Shown: positions 14,936 through 35,968, counted from the stretch's first letter. The stretch is DNA of 64,000 bases from Scylla paramamosain (GCF_035594125.1 NC_087155.1:9411692-9475691); one strand, 5' to 3'. The notes: generated by a model not told the origin, from the letters alone. Made by a program: numbers and translations.

Positions 14936-15728
14936 GTCCTCCCTTCACCCTTTGTATCTTCCTCCTTTACCTGTATTCCCTATCTGCCTTCCCTCTTCCA
15001 CCCAGACCTGCTTTATTGCCAGGCCTCTTATACTTCCTCTACACATCTTTATTCTCATCTCCTTTCTTTCTCGTCCTTTTCTCCCCTTTCCTTCCTCTCT
15101 CTCTCCCTCCCTCTCTCCCTCTCTCTCCTCGCCACTTCGTTTGCACAGTGTTAAACAAGAGGGATGGTGTGAGTTTGCCTCTTTTTTCTTTCTCGTGTCC
15201 TCCTCCTGTTCTCCTCCATGCCCGCCACCTCCTTTTCCTTTACTTCTCATTCCCTTCTCCACCTCCTTCACATTTTCATCCTTCTTTCCGTCTCGTTTTC
15301 TTACTCCTTTTTTTTAATTATTCTTGCTCTCACCTCCTCCATTTTCTTCTCCCTGTCTCCGCCTCCTTCTCCTCTTCCTCCTTCTCCCTCTTCTCTTCTC
15401 CTCGTTCTCCTCGCCATTAGTTTTCGTTTCCCTGTCGTTTTTCCTCCTTTTCTCAGTCTCCCTTTTCTCTTCCTTCTCCTTCCTCTTCCTTTTCTTGTTC
15501 ATCATCTTTTTTTTTTCGTCTCATCTTCATTGTTTCCTCTTTCCTCGTCCTCGTCCTCCTACTCCGCTCCCAATTTCCTTTTGGTCCTCCTTCTCCATTT
15601 CCTCCTTTTCATTTCCTTCTCCTTCATTGTCGTTTTTGTCCCACTCCACCTCTTTCTTCTTTCTATCATCTTTTTTCCCCTGCTGCTTCACTCATTTTCC
15701 TCCTCCTCCTCCTCCTCCTCCTCCTCTT
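14936..15728. repeat. Pyrimidine-rich domain of about 0.8 kb
   Basis: Nearly all C and T on the plus strand, ending in (CTC)n at 15698-15727. Five or more overlapping open frames are composition artefacts. Confidence 0.85.
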
Positions 15729-16135
15729 AAGTATAGGGTGCCAGGCTGGTGGTCATAATAATAATGTGAAAACTATGTAGTATGTAATTAAGAATAAGTA
15801 ATAGAATACATAAAAAATGCAGAGAAAAACAGACTAGGAGATCAAAGCTTTTAGTTAAATCATGAAACTTATAACACTAGTATTTTTTTTAAAGAAAGGG
15901 AAGAAAATCATATTACACGCGAAAATTACGTACAGAGTTAGAAAAATATGACAAAAAAAAGAAGATACATGTTAATATTAAGAGTGGAGCAGCTTTCTTT
16001 TTTTCCTGTTTTATTTCCAAGCACGAAGACTAATAAGAGGTGAATAACAAAAAAAAAAAAAAAAAAAATGTAGAACCGATTTTTTTTTGACGCATAATAT
16101 AACAAAAAAAAAGATACATGTGAACAGTAGTAGTC
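15729..16135. other. A/T-rich unique sequence with poly(A) runs
   Basis: A run of about 20 A at 16049-16068 and several shorter A or T runs. No coding sense. A retroposon tail is possible but no flanking duplication is visible. Confidence 0.35.
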
Positions 16136-16470
16136 TTCCTTCTTCCTTCCTTCCTTTCTTTCTTTCTTTCTTTCTTCCTTTATTTCTTTCTCCCTTCTTC
16201 TTCCTTATCAGAACTTCATAAATATGGTATAAAAAAAACACGTGATAAAAGTTTCTTATGCTTTCCCTCTCCTCCACTCCTCCTCATCATTTTCCTTCTT
16301 CTTTTCTTTCCCTTTTCCCTCCTCCACCTCATTTTCTCTCCCCTCCTCTCCGCTTTCTCTTCCCTCCTAGTGCACCTCATTTTCCCCTCCTCCTCTTCCC
16401 ATTCTTCTTCCACCTTCTCCTCTACTTCCTATCTCCTCCTCCTCACCTTCCACTTTCACCTACATTTTTC
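16136..16470. repeat. (TTCC)/(TTTC) array and pyrimidine tract
   Basis: 16136-16206 is an imperfect TTCC/TTTC tetranucleotide array. 16258-16470 is C/T-rich. Confidence 0.8.
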
Positions 16471-16576
16471 ATAACCCGAAAAAAAAAAAAATGCAAAATA
16501 CAGATGTTGCGGGTGAAAATCTAAAGTAGTGGGGAGAGTTGGGGGAGGTTGAGGCGCAGTCCCTTCAGGCAAGTGG

Positions 16577-16627
16577 ATGGGGCTGGGCTGGGCTGGGCTG
16601 GGGTGGAGTGGGGTGGGTTGGGGTAGG
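16577..16627. repeat. (GGGCT)n, G-quadruplex-like
   Basis: Four GGGCT units flanked by GGGG runs on the plus strand. Four or more G3+ runs separated by 1-3 bases meet the usual G4 pattern. Confidence 0.75.
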
Positions 16628-16689
16628 CAACGACACACACTCATTAAGGTGGAGGGTCGATCAGATAAACACATGGTAACGAAATGCAT

Positions 16690-16790
16690 ATTTTAACCAC
16701 ACGGAAAGTACGTAATTACCGCTGTTTGTTTATGTAATTACTGAGATTAATAGCCGCGTGTAATGATTTAGTTAAGGGTCATTGGTCTTC
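16690..16790. promoter_or_regulatory. Candidate enhancer: homeodomain/forkhead motif cluster
   Basis: Within 100 bp: TAATTA at 16713 and 16735, a forkhead-like TGTTTGTTTA at 16723, GATTAA at 16745, TAATGATTTA at 16761 and a GGTCA half site near 16777. Such clusters are typical of developmental enhancers, but AT-rich words also occur by chance. The assignment is an inference. Confidence 0.25.
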
Positions 16791-17382
16791 CCCGTGTGTT
16801 TGACCTGTCTTCTCTTCTCCTCGCCTCCCCCACTTCTTTTGTTTATTCTAGTCGTATTTATCATTCGCTGTTTCTTTTTTCCTTTTTCCTGCTGTGTTTG
16901 TTTGGCCTTCCTCCTCTTCCTGTTTGTCATGTTTTTTTCTTTATTTTTCTTTCATTTATTATTGAGCTTGACGTATTTTTCTCTTGTGATTCTTTGATTT
17001 CTTTTCTTTTCCTGCACGTCATCAAATTTTATCTTCCACTTTTCCCTCCCTTCTTTTATTTGACATTTTCTTATTTTTTCTTCCGTTTTTCTTTAACCTG
17101 TTTTTTTTGTTTCTCTCTTCTTTTTATTGTTTATTTTCGCAGTATTTATTGTTGACTGCTGGATAAGTGTATCATTCTTTCCCTCTGTTTCCCTCCAGTT
17201 TTCCATGATTTCTATTTATTTATTTCTCCATTTCTTAATTAATTAATTTATTTATTTCTTGCGTCAACGACGCTGGCCAAGGGAAGAAAGGTAAAAAAAA
17301 AGAAAGAAAAATGGGAATAAAAAGCAGGTTAATTGCCGCTTCCCAAAAAAATTCAGTGGAAAAGAGTTCTCGTTTAATATTT

Positions 17383-17385
<3 letters not shown>
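16791..17385. repeat. T/C-rich tract, no gene
   Basis: Mostly T and C up to about 17260, including ATTTATTT and TTAATTAATTAA words. Phe/Leu/Ser-rich frames are composition effects. Confidence 0.6.

Positions 17386-17471
<86 letters not shown>
17386..17471. repeat. (CT)n microsatellite
   Basis: 86-bp CT array. Confidence 0.97.
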
Positions 17472-17475
<4 letters not shown>

Positions 17476-17674
17476 CAATATTATCTTTGCATTTCTTCTC
17501 TTCTGCCTCTTATTCTTTCTTATTTATGTCCGTTAATTCTTGCTTTTTCTCTCCTCATATTCATCTTGACTTCTCTTTCTCCTCTTAATTATCTAAGTGG
17601 TTCCTCCTCCTTTCCCACTCTTTCTCTTCCTCCTTCTCCTTTTAGTCCTCCTCTTCTTCCTCATTCATCTCCTC

Positions 17675-18454
<780 letters not shown>

Positions 18455-18455
18455 G

Positions 18456-18500
18456 TCTCCTCCTCCTCCTCCTCCTCCTCCTCCTCCTCCTCCTCCTCCT
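18456..18500. repeat. (CTC)n microsatellite
   Basis: About 14 CTC units directly at the right end of the hAT-like element. Confidence 0.93.
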
Positions 18501-18747
18501 TCCCTCATCTCATCCCTATGTCCTTCATAGTCCTCCTTCTCCACCTCATTTTCCTCCTCCTCTTTTCCCGCTTCTTAATTTCTTTTAGCTGTTTATCACT
18601 CTGCCTCTGTCATCTATCCTTTTCTCTTCGTTTCTGTTTCATTTAGTCTTTCCTTTTCTCACATAATAGCAGTGTCCAAAATATTTGAGTGCTGGTAATT
18701 AAGAACTTACTATATAAATTGAAAGCAAACTTAATGATGTGAAAAAA

Positions 18748-18812
18748 ACAACAACAACAACAACAACAATCGTCACGTTTATACAAGCAAAACACTCCCC
18801 GAAAAAAACAAT

Positions 18813-18851
<39 letters not shown>
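18748..18851. repeat. (CAA)n, two blocks
   Basis: CAA arrays at 18748-18769 and 18808-18851, each preceded by GAAAAAAACAA. The 60-bp spacing suggests a local duplication. Confidence 0.9.
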
Positions 18852-20102
<1,251 letters not shown>

Positions 20103-20120
20103 TAATATCCTGACGTGCAG

Positions 20121-20352
20121 TGCAATATCTTGACGTGATGCCATTGCTGTGTGCTGCAGTGCAATATCTTGACGTGATGCCATTGCTGTGTGCTGCAGTG
20201 CAATATCTTGACGTGATGCCATTGCTGTGTGCTGCAGTGCAATATCTTGACGTGATCCCATTGCTGTGTGCTGCAGTGCAATATCTTGACGTGATGCCAT
20301 TGCTGTGTGCTGCAGTGCAATATCTTGACGTGATGCCATTGCTGTGTGCTGC
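20121..20352. repeat. 39-bp minisatellite, 6 copies
   Basis: Unit TGCAATATCTTGACGTGATG followed by CCATTGCTGTGTGCTGCAG, starting at 20121, 20160, 20199, 20238, 20277 and 20316. The last copy is cut short at 20352. The only difference I see is G to C at 20257 in copy 4. A partial, internally deleted copy precedes it (20103-20120). Because 39 is a multiple of 3, several frames stay open on both strands; there is no other sign of coding. Confidence 0.95.
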
Positions 20353-20677
20353 GATGTCGATCAAAAAATGAAATGATGCTCAAATTTCTTATTAATATAT
20401 TTATAGTCTTTAGGGAACAGTGTCCATTGGCCCTCGTGAAAGCCTTATTTATTGGGAAACAAACTCATGTGATTACTGTTTAACTTTGGACAAAAATATT
20501 GAACAGCATACGATTCTAACCGTCAATTTGTCAAAGGGTTGGCTTGCTAAAGCTGTACCATCTCCCATCACAACTGTTTCTTTGTCTTTATACAGCGCAG
20601 CGATTCTTCTGTGGTTCAAAATCTATCACATTTTTTTCTTTTGTATAAGCGTTACTGGAGTTATTGTTTAGATGGAC

Positions 20678-20678
<1 letters not shown>
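20353..20678. other. Unique sequence, nothing recognised
   Basis: An 83-codon plus frame (20420-20671) has no recognisable domain. Confidence 0.35.

Positions 20679-20763
<85 letters not shown>
20679..20763. repeat. (CT)n microsatellite
   Basis: 85-bp CT array. Confidence 0.97.
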
Positions 20764-20769
<6 letters not shown>

Positions 20770-21012
20770 TACATTTCCACAACGTTCTGACTTTTCCGTT
20801 GCCTGTGATGAGGGGAGGAGTCTTCTTGTTTTTCTATTTTTCCCCTTCACGGATTTGTAAAGTGGTCAGGTCAATTAGTCACACTGAGCTGATGTATTTG
20901 CTACTCCCTGTTCCTTTTCTTCCTCCTCGTTTTCTTCCGTCGCCGCCGCCTCTTCCTTCCTCGCTATCTCCACTTCCAAAAGGGTAAGCACTGTATTAAT
21001 TCAGGATGCCAC

Positions 21013-21046
<34 letters not shown>

Positions 21047-21061
21047 TATCATCATCATCAT
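21013..21061. repeat. (CAT)n microsatellite
   Basis: About 16 CAT units with one ATT break. Confidence 0.94.
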
Positions 21062-21117
21062 TAGGCAGGCAGTAAGTTAGTTTACTCGCTCCGTGTTAAA
21101 TTTGTATTGTCAGCAAA

Positions 21118-21290
<173 letters not shown>

Positions 21291-21402
21291 CTTTTGAAGC
21301 TAAATATAATGACTTCATATTTCAAACGTGGCCCGTCATTCAATCTGCACTTTATTAAAAAAAATGAGCGACACAAACAGGGCAAATAATTCAAAGGCGT
21401 TC

Positions 21403-21403
<1 letters not shown>

Positions 21404-21492
<89 letters not shown>
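21404..21492. repeat. (TG)n microsatellite
   Basis: 89-bp TG array. Confidence 0.97.
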
Positions 21493-21495
<3 letters not shown>

Positions 21496-21661
21496 GGGTG
21501 CGCCACAAGGCAGGCCAGGTGGGCGCCGCTAGTTAGGCACCATAACATCATAATGGCGTTAATGGACCCGCGTGGATATTGTGTTGCTGCTGTGCTCGCC
21601 ACCCCGGGTCCGCGCCTCCCTAAATCAAGTTACGGTAAATACATTAACAGATGCACACGCG

Positions 21662-21885
21662 GGAAGGGCACGCAGCGAGGGGAAGGGACAGGATAGGGGA
21701 GTGAAAAGAGGAGTGGATGGGGAGGTGGTCACGGGGAAGGGACAAGATAGGGGAGTGAACAGGAAAGCGGTCACGGTGAAGGGAGAGGATAGAGGAGTGA
21801 GTCACGGGATAGGGAGAGGATAGGAGAGAGAATAGGGAAGCGGTCACGGTGAAAGGGATAGGCTGACAGTAGTGAACAGAGAGAG
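21662..21885. repeat. Decayed minisatellite, about 42-bp unit
   Basis: GGTCACGG anchors at 21727, 21769, about 21800 and 21842. Between anchors comes GGGAAGGGACAGGATAGGGG followed by AGTGAAC-like sequence. Spacings are 42, 31 and 42 bp. Confidence 0.7.
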
Positions 21886-22221
21886 AAAAGCACATAGAAA
21901 GGGCGGCAGGTGTATGAGTGGGAGAAGACCGCAGGGAGACGAAATGCGTGAATGCGTAAGGGAGAGTATGCGTGTATGGGTGTAGAAGAGAAAAGGGAGA
22001 TGGACGTGGAATACTTTAAGGTGGGCATGATGGGAACACGTGGATAGGAGGACGAATGTATGGTACAGCTTATGACAGGGTGAAGAAGATAGGAAGGTGG
22101 AAAGAACAAGGTGTAAAGAGTACAGGTGTTAAAGGATGGGAAAGAAAGAAAGAAAGGATGAGATAAGGAGGAAAGAAAATAACAAAAGATAATGAGGTAA
22201 ACTGGGAAGAGGATAATGGTG

Positions 22222-22297
22222 GGAGGAGGAGGAGGAGGAGGAGGAGGAGGAGGAGGAGGAGGAGGAGGAGGAAGAGGAGGAGGAGGAGGAGGAGGAG
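22222..22297. repeat. (GGA)n microsatellite
   Basis: 76 bp of GGA with one GAA interruption. Confidence 0.95.
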
Positions 22298-22370
22298 TGA
22301 GGGAAAAGATAAAGTAGAGCAGTAAGAGATGAAAATTAAGCTTGCAGGGGAGCATGTAATAGAGAGAGAA

Positions 22371-22534
<164 letters not shown>

Positions 22535-22542
22535 ACATTCCC

Positions 22543-22562
22543 CTCACACACACTCACACACA

Positions 22563-22604
<42 letters not shown>
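22543..22604. repeat. (CA)n with CACT interruptions
   Basis: CA array with two ACTC breaks near its start. Confidence 0.94.
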
Positions 22605-22607
<3 letters not shown>

Positions 22608-22734
22608 GAACGAGTGAATGGAAGTCTACGTAGTGTGGGAAAGTGGGCATTGTGTACAGTCTGGGGCAAAGGAAGAGCTGGACACGATGAGCTGAGAGGA
22701 CAATGTAGTACCTTTGATAATAATCCGTAAGCCC

Positions 22735-22960
22735 CAAAGAAAGGAAGGCATCAAGGGGACATGGAGCACTTGAGAGGACAGAGTATGCGAGGACACACAG
22801 ACACACAAAGTACTTGAGAGAACGAAGTACGAGTATTTGGGGGCACAAGACTTCCAAAAGCACTGAGGGCACGGGAGAAAGAGCTGGGACGCGAGGCTGT
22901 GAGGGATCATTAGAGGACAAAAGGTACAGAGGATATGAGGATACTCGAGAACACGACACA
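22735..22960. repeat. Decayed tandem repeat, ACTTGAGAGGACA-like
   Basis: The phrase (C/T)ACTTGAGAGNAC(A/G) recurs at about 22766 and 22812. Diverged GAGGACA/GGCACAAG relatives continue to 22950. Period is irregular. Confidence 0.45.
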
Positions 22961-23294
22961 TGGAGGGAGCAAAGATAACTGTGTGCTGGATGGGTTAAAG
23001 AGGACTAGCACGGAACAATGGTAATGATGGGATGGCGGGAAGCACTGACATATAAGAGGAACTCAGTAAGAAGGTAAGGTCAGTAAAGGGGAGAGAAGAG
23101 AGGGGAGAATATTTAGACGCTAGGGACAGTAGTAAGAAGCAAAGGTAATGGAGAGAAAAGAAAGATGGAAGAGGAAAGGTGCCAGTCAAGGGAACTACAG
23201 GCACGGAGACAGAAGGAAGGAACTGAAAAGAAAGGAGAGAGGGAGGCAGAAAGGTACAAATACTAACTCAAGAAAGATGGTTAATGAAATCTTG

Positions 23295-23448
<154 letters not shown>

Positions 23449-23640
23449 TTTGAATACACAGCTGGACGTAAGAAAAGAGAAGGTGCGGGAAGAAGAAAAT
23501 GAAGGGAAAATGAAAAAAAAGAAAAGAAAGGAAAAAGAGAAGCGAAGGAGGGAGGAAAGGACTGACATACACCAAGGCACACCACTACTCAGGGAGAAAG
23601 AGAAGATAAAAAAAAAGTGTACACAAGCGAGAGTTACATC

Positions 23641-24003
23641 ACCTCTGAAAAATAATTAATGGACAGTCAAGGGCACAGTAATTAAATAACACCGGAATTG
23701 TTGACATTATTCCCTTCCTGTGCTTTTATAATGTGTCCAGTTATGGGAAGGGGTCTAGTGGGTGGGGCGGGAGGAGCAGAGGGCGGAGCAGGGGGGTGTT
23801 AGTAGGGGCGGGCAGCTGTTACGGGGGAGTCAATAACCTCTAATGGCACAGAGGCGGGCCTAGTGATTATCATAAAAACATTTGGTCCGGTGGTCATTGG
23901 AAATCTAATTGTCCTACGAGAAATACGGTATATGCGATTTTTTCTTTTTTTTTTTGGGTGGGGGAGGTGGAGGGTAGTAGGAGGGAGGTAGAGGAAAAAG
24001 TAT
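23641..24003. other. Unique island, no gene recognised
   Basis: Contains GTAATTAAATAAC (23669) and CATAAAAACATTTGG (23871). G-rich middle part. Conserved-element-like but unproven. Confidence 0.3.
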
Positions 24004-24063
24004 TAGGGGTAGTGGTGGTGGTGGTTGTGGTGGTGGTGGTGGTGGTAGTAGTAGTAGTGGTAG

Positions 24064-24094
<31 letters not shown>

Positions 24095-24101
24095 GGTAGT
24101 A
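24004..24101. repeat. (GGT)n/(AGT)n array
   Basis: About 98 bp of GGT with AGT blocks and single TTG and GCT variants. Confidence 0.94.
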
Positions 24102-24519
24102 ACTATTGGCTTCCCTCAATTTTAACTGCAGCTGCTCAAATGACTTTTCTTTTTTTCTTGCTGATAATTAACTTTACTGTGCGGCCGAACAAAGAATCAA
24201 AACAAACAAAAGAAAATAAATAAATGAAAAATAAAAGCACAAAAAATAAAAAAAAAGAAACACAACGCAATAAACTTCAATAAAAAAAGAAAAAAAAAAC
24301 ACTTCACGATACTCTCTCATTTTTCCCCCTTTTCTTCCCACGAGGTCACTCAGGGAAGGATTTATTCACCCCACTGTTTGTCGTCAGGCTGCGATGAAAG
24401 ATGGCTGAAGTTGCCAACACGAGGATCGACGGCCGGACTTGCTAATGGCCCTCTGGTTACTTGGTGTTGTTCCTTACTCCTGGAGCTAAGCAGGCCATGT
24501 TGCTTCCCCCAGGTGCAAG

Positions 24520-24523
<4 letters not shown>
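24102..24523. other. A-rich unique sequence, no gene
   Basis: 24190-24300 is A-rich with AAATAAATAAATG words. 24380-24520 is ordinary sequence without a recognisable product. Confidence 0.4.

Positions 24524-24610
<87 letters not shown>
24524..24610. repeat. (CT)n microsatellite
   Basis: 87-bp CT array. Confidence 0.97.
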
Positions 24611-24614
<4 letters not shown>

Positions 24615-24718
24615 TCTTTCTTCCCCCAGTCTCATTTCCTTGTATTTCTCTTTTCCTTTATTCTTTTCTTTCTGCCTTGCTCCCGCCTTCCTCTTTCTCC
24701 TTTTCCTCGCCATTCCCA

Positions 24719-25350
<632 letters not shown>

Positions 25351-25820
25351 CGCGTGACCTTGGGATGTTGTGGTGGTTGTCCTGGTGACTGTGAGATGCT
25401 GCAGCGGTGTTTTGGTGATTCGAGTGTTACGGTTATGGTGACTCTGAGGTATTGAGGGTGTGGTGGTGGCCTGGTGGTGACTCTCAAGGATTGTGGTGGT
25501 GATCTGGTGATGTAACGATTGTAGAAGTGACTTGGTGATGTTGAATGGCTTAGGAGGTGACTTGGTGACTTCATATATTGCGGCTGTGACCTGGTAACTG
25601 CGACTGTGAGTTTTTGTGATGAAAGCTTGGTGACTCCTAAGATAATGCGAGGATGACCTGGTGACCTTAAAAGGGTAGAGAGCTGACGTGGTGATTCCCA
25701 AAATGTTACAACTGTGATAACCTGGTGACTCTAAAATTATGTGAGTGACCTTATGACCTTAAAACGTTACAAATATGACCTGATGACTTCTAAGATTTTA
25801 CCAAGGTGACCTGGTGCTAT
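25351..25820. repeat. Decayed minisatellite, about 30-bp unit, about 15 copies
   Basis: Anchors of the form CYTGGTGAC recur at roughly 25382, 25412, 25434, 25471, 25504, 25532, 25562, 25591, 25626, 25658, 25687, 25721, 25750, 25779 and 25810. Each is followed by TCTAAGATNTTACAANTGTGA-like sequence, best preserved from 25640 on. It ends in GCTATGCTATGCTATGG. Confidence 0.8.
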
Positions 25821-26091
25821 GCTATGCTATGGCCGCCCGCACTGCACACTCCACATTAAGCTGGTATGGACGGGCGGCAGGTGGGCGGGAGGGCGGCGGG
25901 AAGCTAGCAAGGTGTTATGGAGGCTTGGGAATTTCCTCCAGCAAACTTAATCCAATTACATCGTCCCCTTATGTCTTATTCGCGTCTCTCTCACCCTTCC
26001 TTCAGCCCTTGCCTCGCCCATCACCGCCTCGCTCACTCATCACATCGCTTTCCCCTCCCCTATATAGCTTCTCCCTATCTTGCCTTTGTCC

Positions 26092-26092
<1 letters not shown>

Positions 26093-26186
<94 letters not shown>
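26093..26186. repeat. (CT)n microsatellite
   Basis: 94-bp CT array inside a C/T-rich stretch (25980-26395) with many imperfect TCTC runs downstream. Confidence 0.97.
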
Positions 26187-26189
<3 letters not shown>

Positions 26190-26654
26190 CTTCTCTATCT
26201 CTTCATATGGCTTCATCATTGGTCTCTCAGTCTCCCTTCCTCTCATTTCCCTCTCTCGTCTTTCTTTGTGTGGCTTTCTTCATCTCTCTCTAGCTCTCTC
26301 TTTCTCGTTCTCTCTCTCGTCCGGTTTATATATTTCTCTCCTTTCTCTCGCTTTCGCTTTCTCTCTCTCTTTCTTTTCTCCTCTCCGGGATCGTATTACA
26401 AGTACACGTTTCCACGCATTTGTTTTATCGCTCTCTTAAATCAACGTGGCCGTAAACTCGCCCCAACTCACTGCATCTTGATCTATGTATTAAAGTTATT
26501 TCGACGGGTGCATTCATTCTTCTTTTTTTCTCTCTTTGTCTTGAGGTTCAGCCGCTTTGGTATCGCGCCAGAGGTTAATGCTCAAAAGATGACTGCCTTT
26601 GTGCTGCTTGTATACGTAAAATGTAGGTATGTGCGTGAGATTATTCTTTTTTTC

Positions 26655-27015
26655 TGTTAGTCTGTCCATCTATTTATCGATCACTGTCTATCTGTTTATC
26701 CATTCACGTACGTAAGTATGTACATTTCTATGTAATTATGTATTCCGTAGCTCTCTTAACATACGAGTGTCAATAAATCTTGTTATCTATCTATCTATCT
26801 ACTAATCTATTTACAAACCTATCTACGTACCTATCCATGTAATCTTCCTCCGATTATCTTTCAATCATTAATCTACCATTCATTCAAGTTTCTAATCTGT
26901 CTATTAACCTACCTACCCACCAACTTATCAATCTATCCATTTATGAAACTATCTTCATATATAAGCATTTACCTGCCTATCCATCTGTCTGTCTATCTAC
27001 ATCTCTCCTAATCGC
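26655..27015. repeat. Decayed (CTAT)n tetranucleotide region
   Basis: About 360 bp dominated by CTATC, CTACC, CTGTC, ATCTA and TTATC words. The core TATCTATCTATCTA lies near 26785. It reads as a long tetranucleotide array degraded by substitutions and indels. Confidence 0.65.
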
Positions 27016-29357
<2,342 letters not shown>

Positions 29358-29576
29358 AATATCCAGGAACAAAAAGCACCAAAAAGTGACAGTCAACAAG
29401 ATAGAGACACGTATACTTACAATGATACATGTCAAGTCAAAGTGCTAAACATAATGGATCAGTATCATTGCTTTCCATTCACTCTGTTTCTGGCTTTTAT
29501 CTTAATTTTTTTTTATATATATATATAACTGTAGAATTCAATATCGTCATCATCAGCCTTCCAAGTTATTCGTTCA

Positions 29577-29800
29577 TTTTTTTTTTTTTTTTTTTTTTTT
29601 GTATTTCTTTGTTCTATGGTTCTGCTTGCCTCAGGTAATTTCTGGCCTGGTCTTTCCCATCTCGTTTTCTGTGTCCCTGCGCTCCATTTTCTATTTTTGG
29701 GATGCCGTTCTGTCAACCCAACAATCCACGTTATAATAATTTGCATCATCACATGACCATCATAAGTTGATTTTTTTTTTTCTTTACGAGGATACGAGTA
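29577..29800 (-). mobile_element. 5'-truncated LINE 3' end with poly(A) tail
   Basis: On the minus strand the frame reads a basic stretch, then YDGHVMM, RHPKNRKWSAGTQKTRWE, a short tail and A24 (T24 on plus at 29577-29600). The order basic patch, W/Y-x-GH-V, R-P-x-x-x-K-R-x-x-G-x-Q-T-R-W is the usual C terminus of endonuclease/reverse-transcriptase LINEs. The DD after TRW is lost. Only about 70 residues remain, consistent with 5' truncation. The genomic target duplication is not evident. Confidence 0.6.
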
Positions 29801-29840
29801 TTGCCATAATATCTTCAAATATGATCCTTCACGTGCGTGC

Positions 29841-30382
<542 letters not shown>

Positions 30383-30458
<76 letters not shown>
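30383..30458. repeat. (GA)n microsatellite
   Basis: 76-bp GA array. Confidence 0.97.

Positions 30459-31868
<1,410 letters not shown>

Positions 31869-31910
<42 letters not shown>
31869..31910. repeat. (AC)21
   Basis: Perfect AC array. Confidence 0.97.
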
Positions 31911-31913
<3 letters not shown>

Positions 31914-32520
31914 TGTACGTATTGAGCTAGAAGCACACAGCTTTAGTTGGTTGTTGTTGAAATTTAGTGCAAAGTTAATCATTTCGCTAACTTAGTGAGT
32001 TTGTAGAAATTTCATTAAATCAGAAAAATGCGCAACAATTAACGTCAAACTTTCATTTCGAGTCGTTGCGAGGCAGGCTTCAGGTTACTCTCGCAACTGC
32101 CTCTGCTCAAGGTCAGCTTGCACCTCGGGCCGCGCGAGAATTAATGAATGCGTCTGTGCGGGAATGGCCGGGGTAAGTAGGCCTGGATGAATGAAGAGCA
32201 AAGATTAAGGAGGGTAATGTGATGTTGAGCCGCGCTTTGACGCTTTAAGGCTGAGCTGAGTAAACATCTCGTTATGTGCGACCCACTCTGACGCCTGGTT
32301 ATAGCAGCCTGTGCTCACCTGCCTCGCCTCATGCAAGTGGCCATTCATCAGCCAGACAGTGACGGTACGAGTATATAAAACAGACGGGAAGCCGTACACA
32401 ACAAGACATCCTGGTACTAGAACTTGATGTCCAGCCATTACTCAGCGAAAATACTTGCAAAGATAAATAACTGAACTATAAAGAAGAGTTCTGAGTAATT
32501 AGGAATACGAACAACTGTAA
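31911..32520. other. Unique sequence, no gene recognised
   Basis: Contains GAGAATTAATGAATG at 32139, CTCAAGGTCAGC at 32107 and a GTAAGT word at 32173. No coherent coding frame. Confidence 0.35.
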
Positions 32521-32718
32521 ATATGTTTTCTTTGTAGACCATCCTGTGACTTGGGTGAACAAGGTGTGGGAGGCAGGCAAGTGGCCCGGGGCATGGGGGG
32601 CTAATACCCTGGGGCGCCGAGGAGCACATGGGAAATACAGCACGAGCTTGGAGACCTGGACGGGAATCAGACTAAGCACACATTTTACAGGTCGCAAAAA
32701 AAAAAAAAAAAAAAAAAA
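32521..32718 (+). other. Possible A-tailed retroposon fragment
   Basis: GC-rich unique sequence ends in a run of about 23 A (32696-32718). A 3'-truncated retroposed sequence or SINE-like piece is possible. I see no flanking duplication and no recognisable body. Confidence 0.25.
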
Positions 32719-33819
<1,101 letters not shown>

Positions 33820-33899
33820 AAATTGTACGTTTGACAGCTTTCTTATAACTATTTTGATCCTCTTGTTCTCTCTCAATCACCTCAAGCGAGGGCCCATTC

Positions 33900-35565
<1,666 letters not shown>

Positions 35566-35656
<91 letters not shown>
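35566..35656. repeat. (CT)n microsatellite
   Basis: 91-bp CT array. Confidence 0.97.
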
Positions 35657-35658
<2 letters not shown>

Positions 35659-35881
35659 CTTTGTTAAGCTTCCATCTTCGTAAAGGTCAACAAATCTGCT
35701 GCTGTTTGTTTCTTATGGGCCTTTGTATTATCTCCATGGGATGTCAATGGTTCACGTCCTCCACATCTATCCATTAGGGCGCCATACTCGTACTTATCCC
35801 CATACGTACAATACTTCTTTATCTTATCGGAGAATACAGGAATCAACGTCTTACTTTGTTATCTCGCTTCCCTCTTATTTC

Positions 35882-35891
35882 ATTATTATTA

Positions 35892-35968
<77 letters not shown>

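Noticed and set aside
20121..20352. CRISPR array
   Set aside because: Head-to-tail units with no spacers, in a eukaryotic context.
32305..32325. Minus-strand CAG|GTGAG splice donor after a short ATG frame
   Set aside because: CACCTG E-box-type words are frequent here (also at 9011-9049 and 47930) and mimic donors; no coding support.
32521..32718. Confident SINE call for the A-tailed segment
   Set aside because: No RNA polymerase III boxes and no flanking duplication found.
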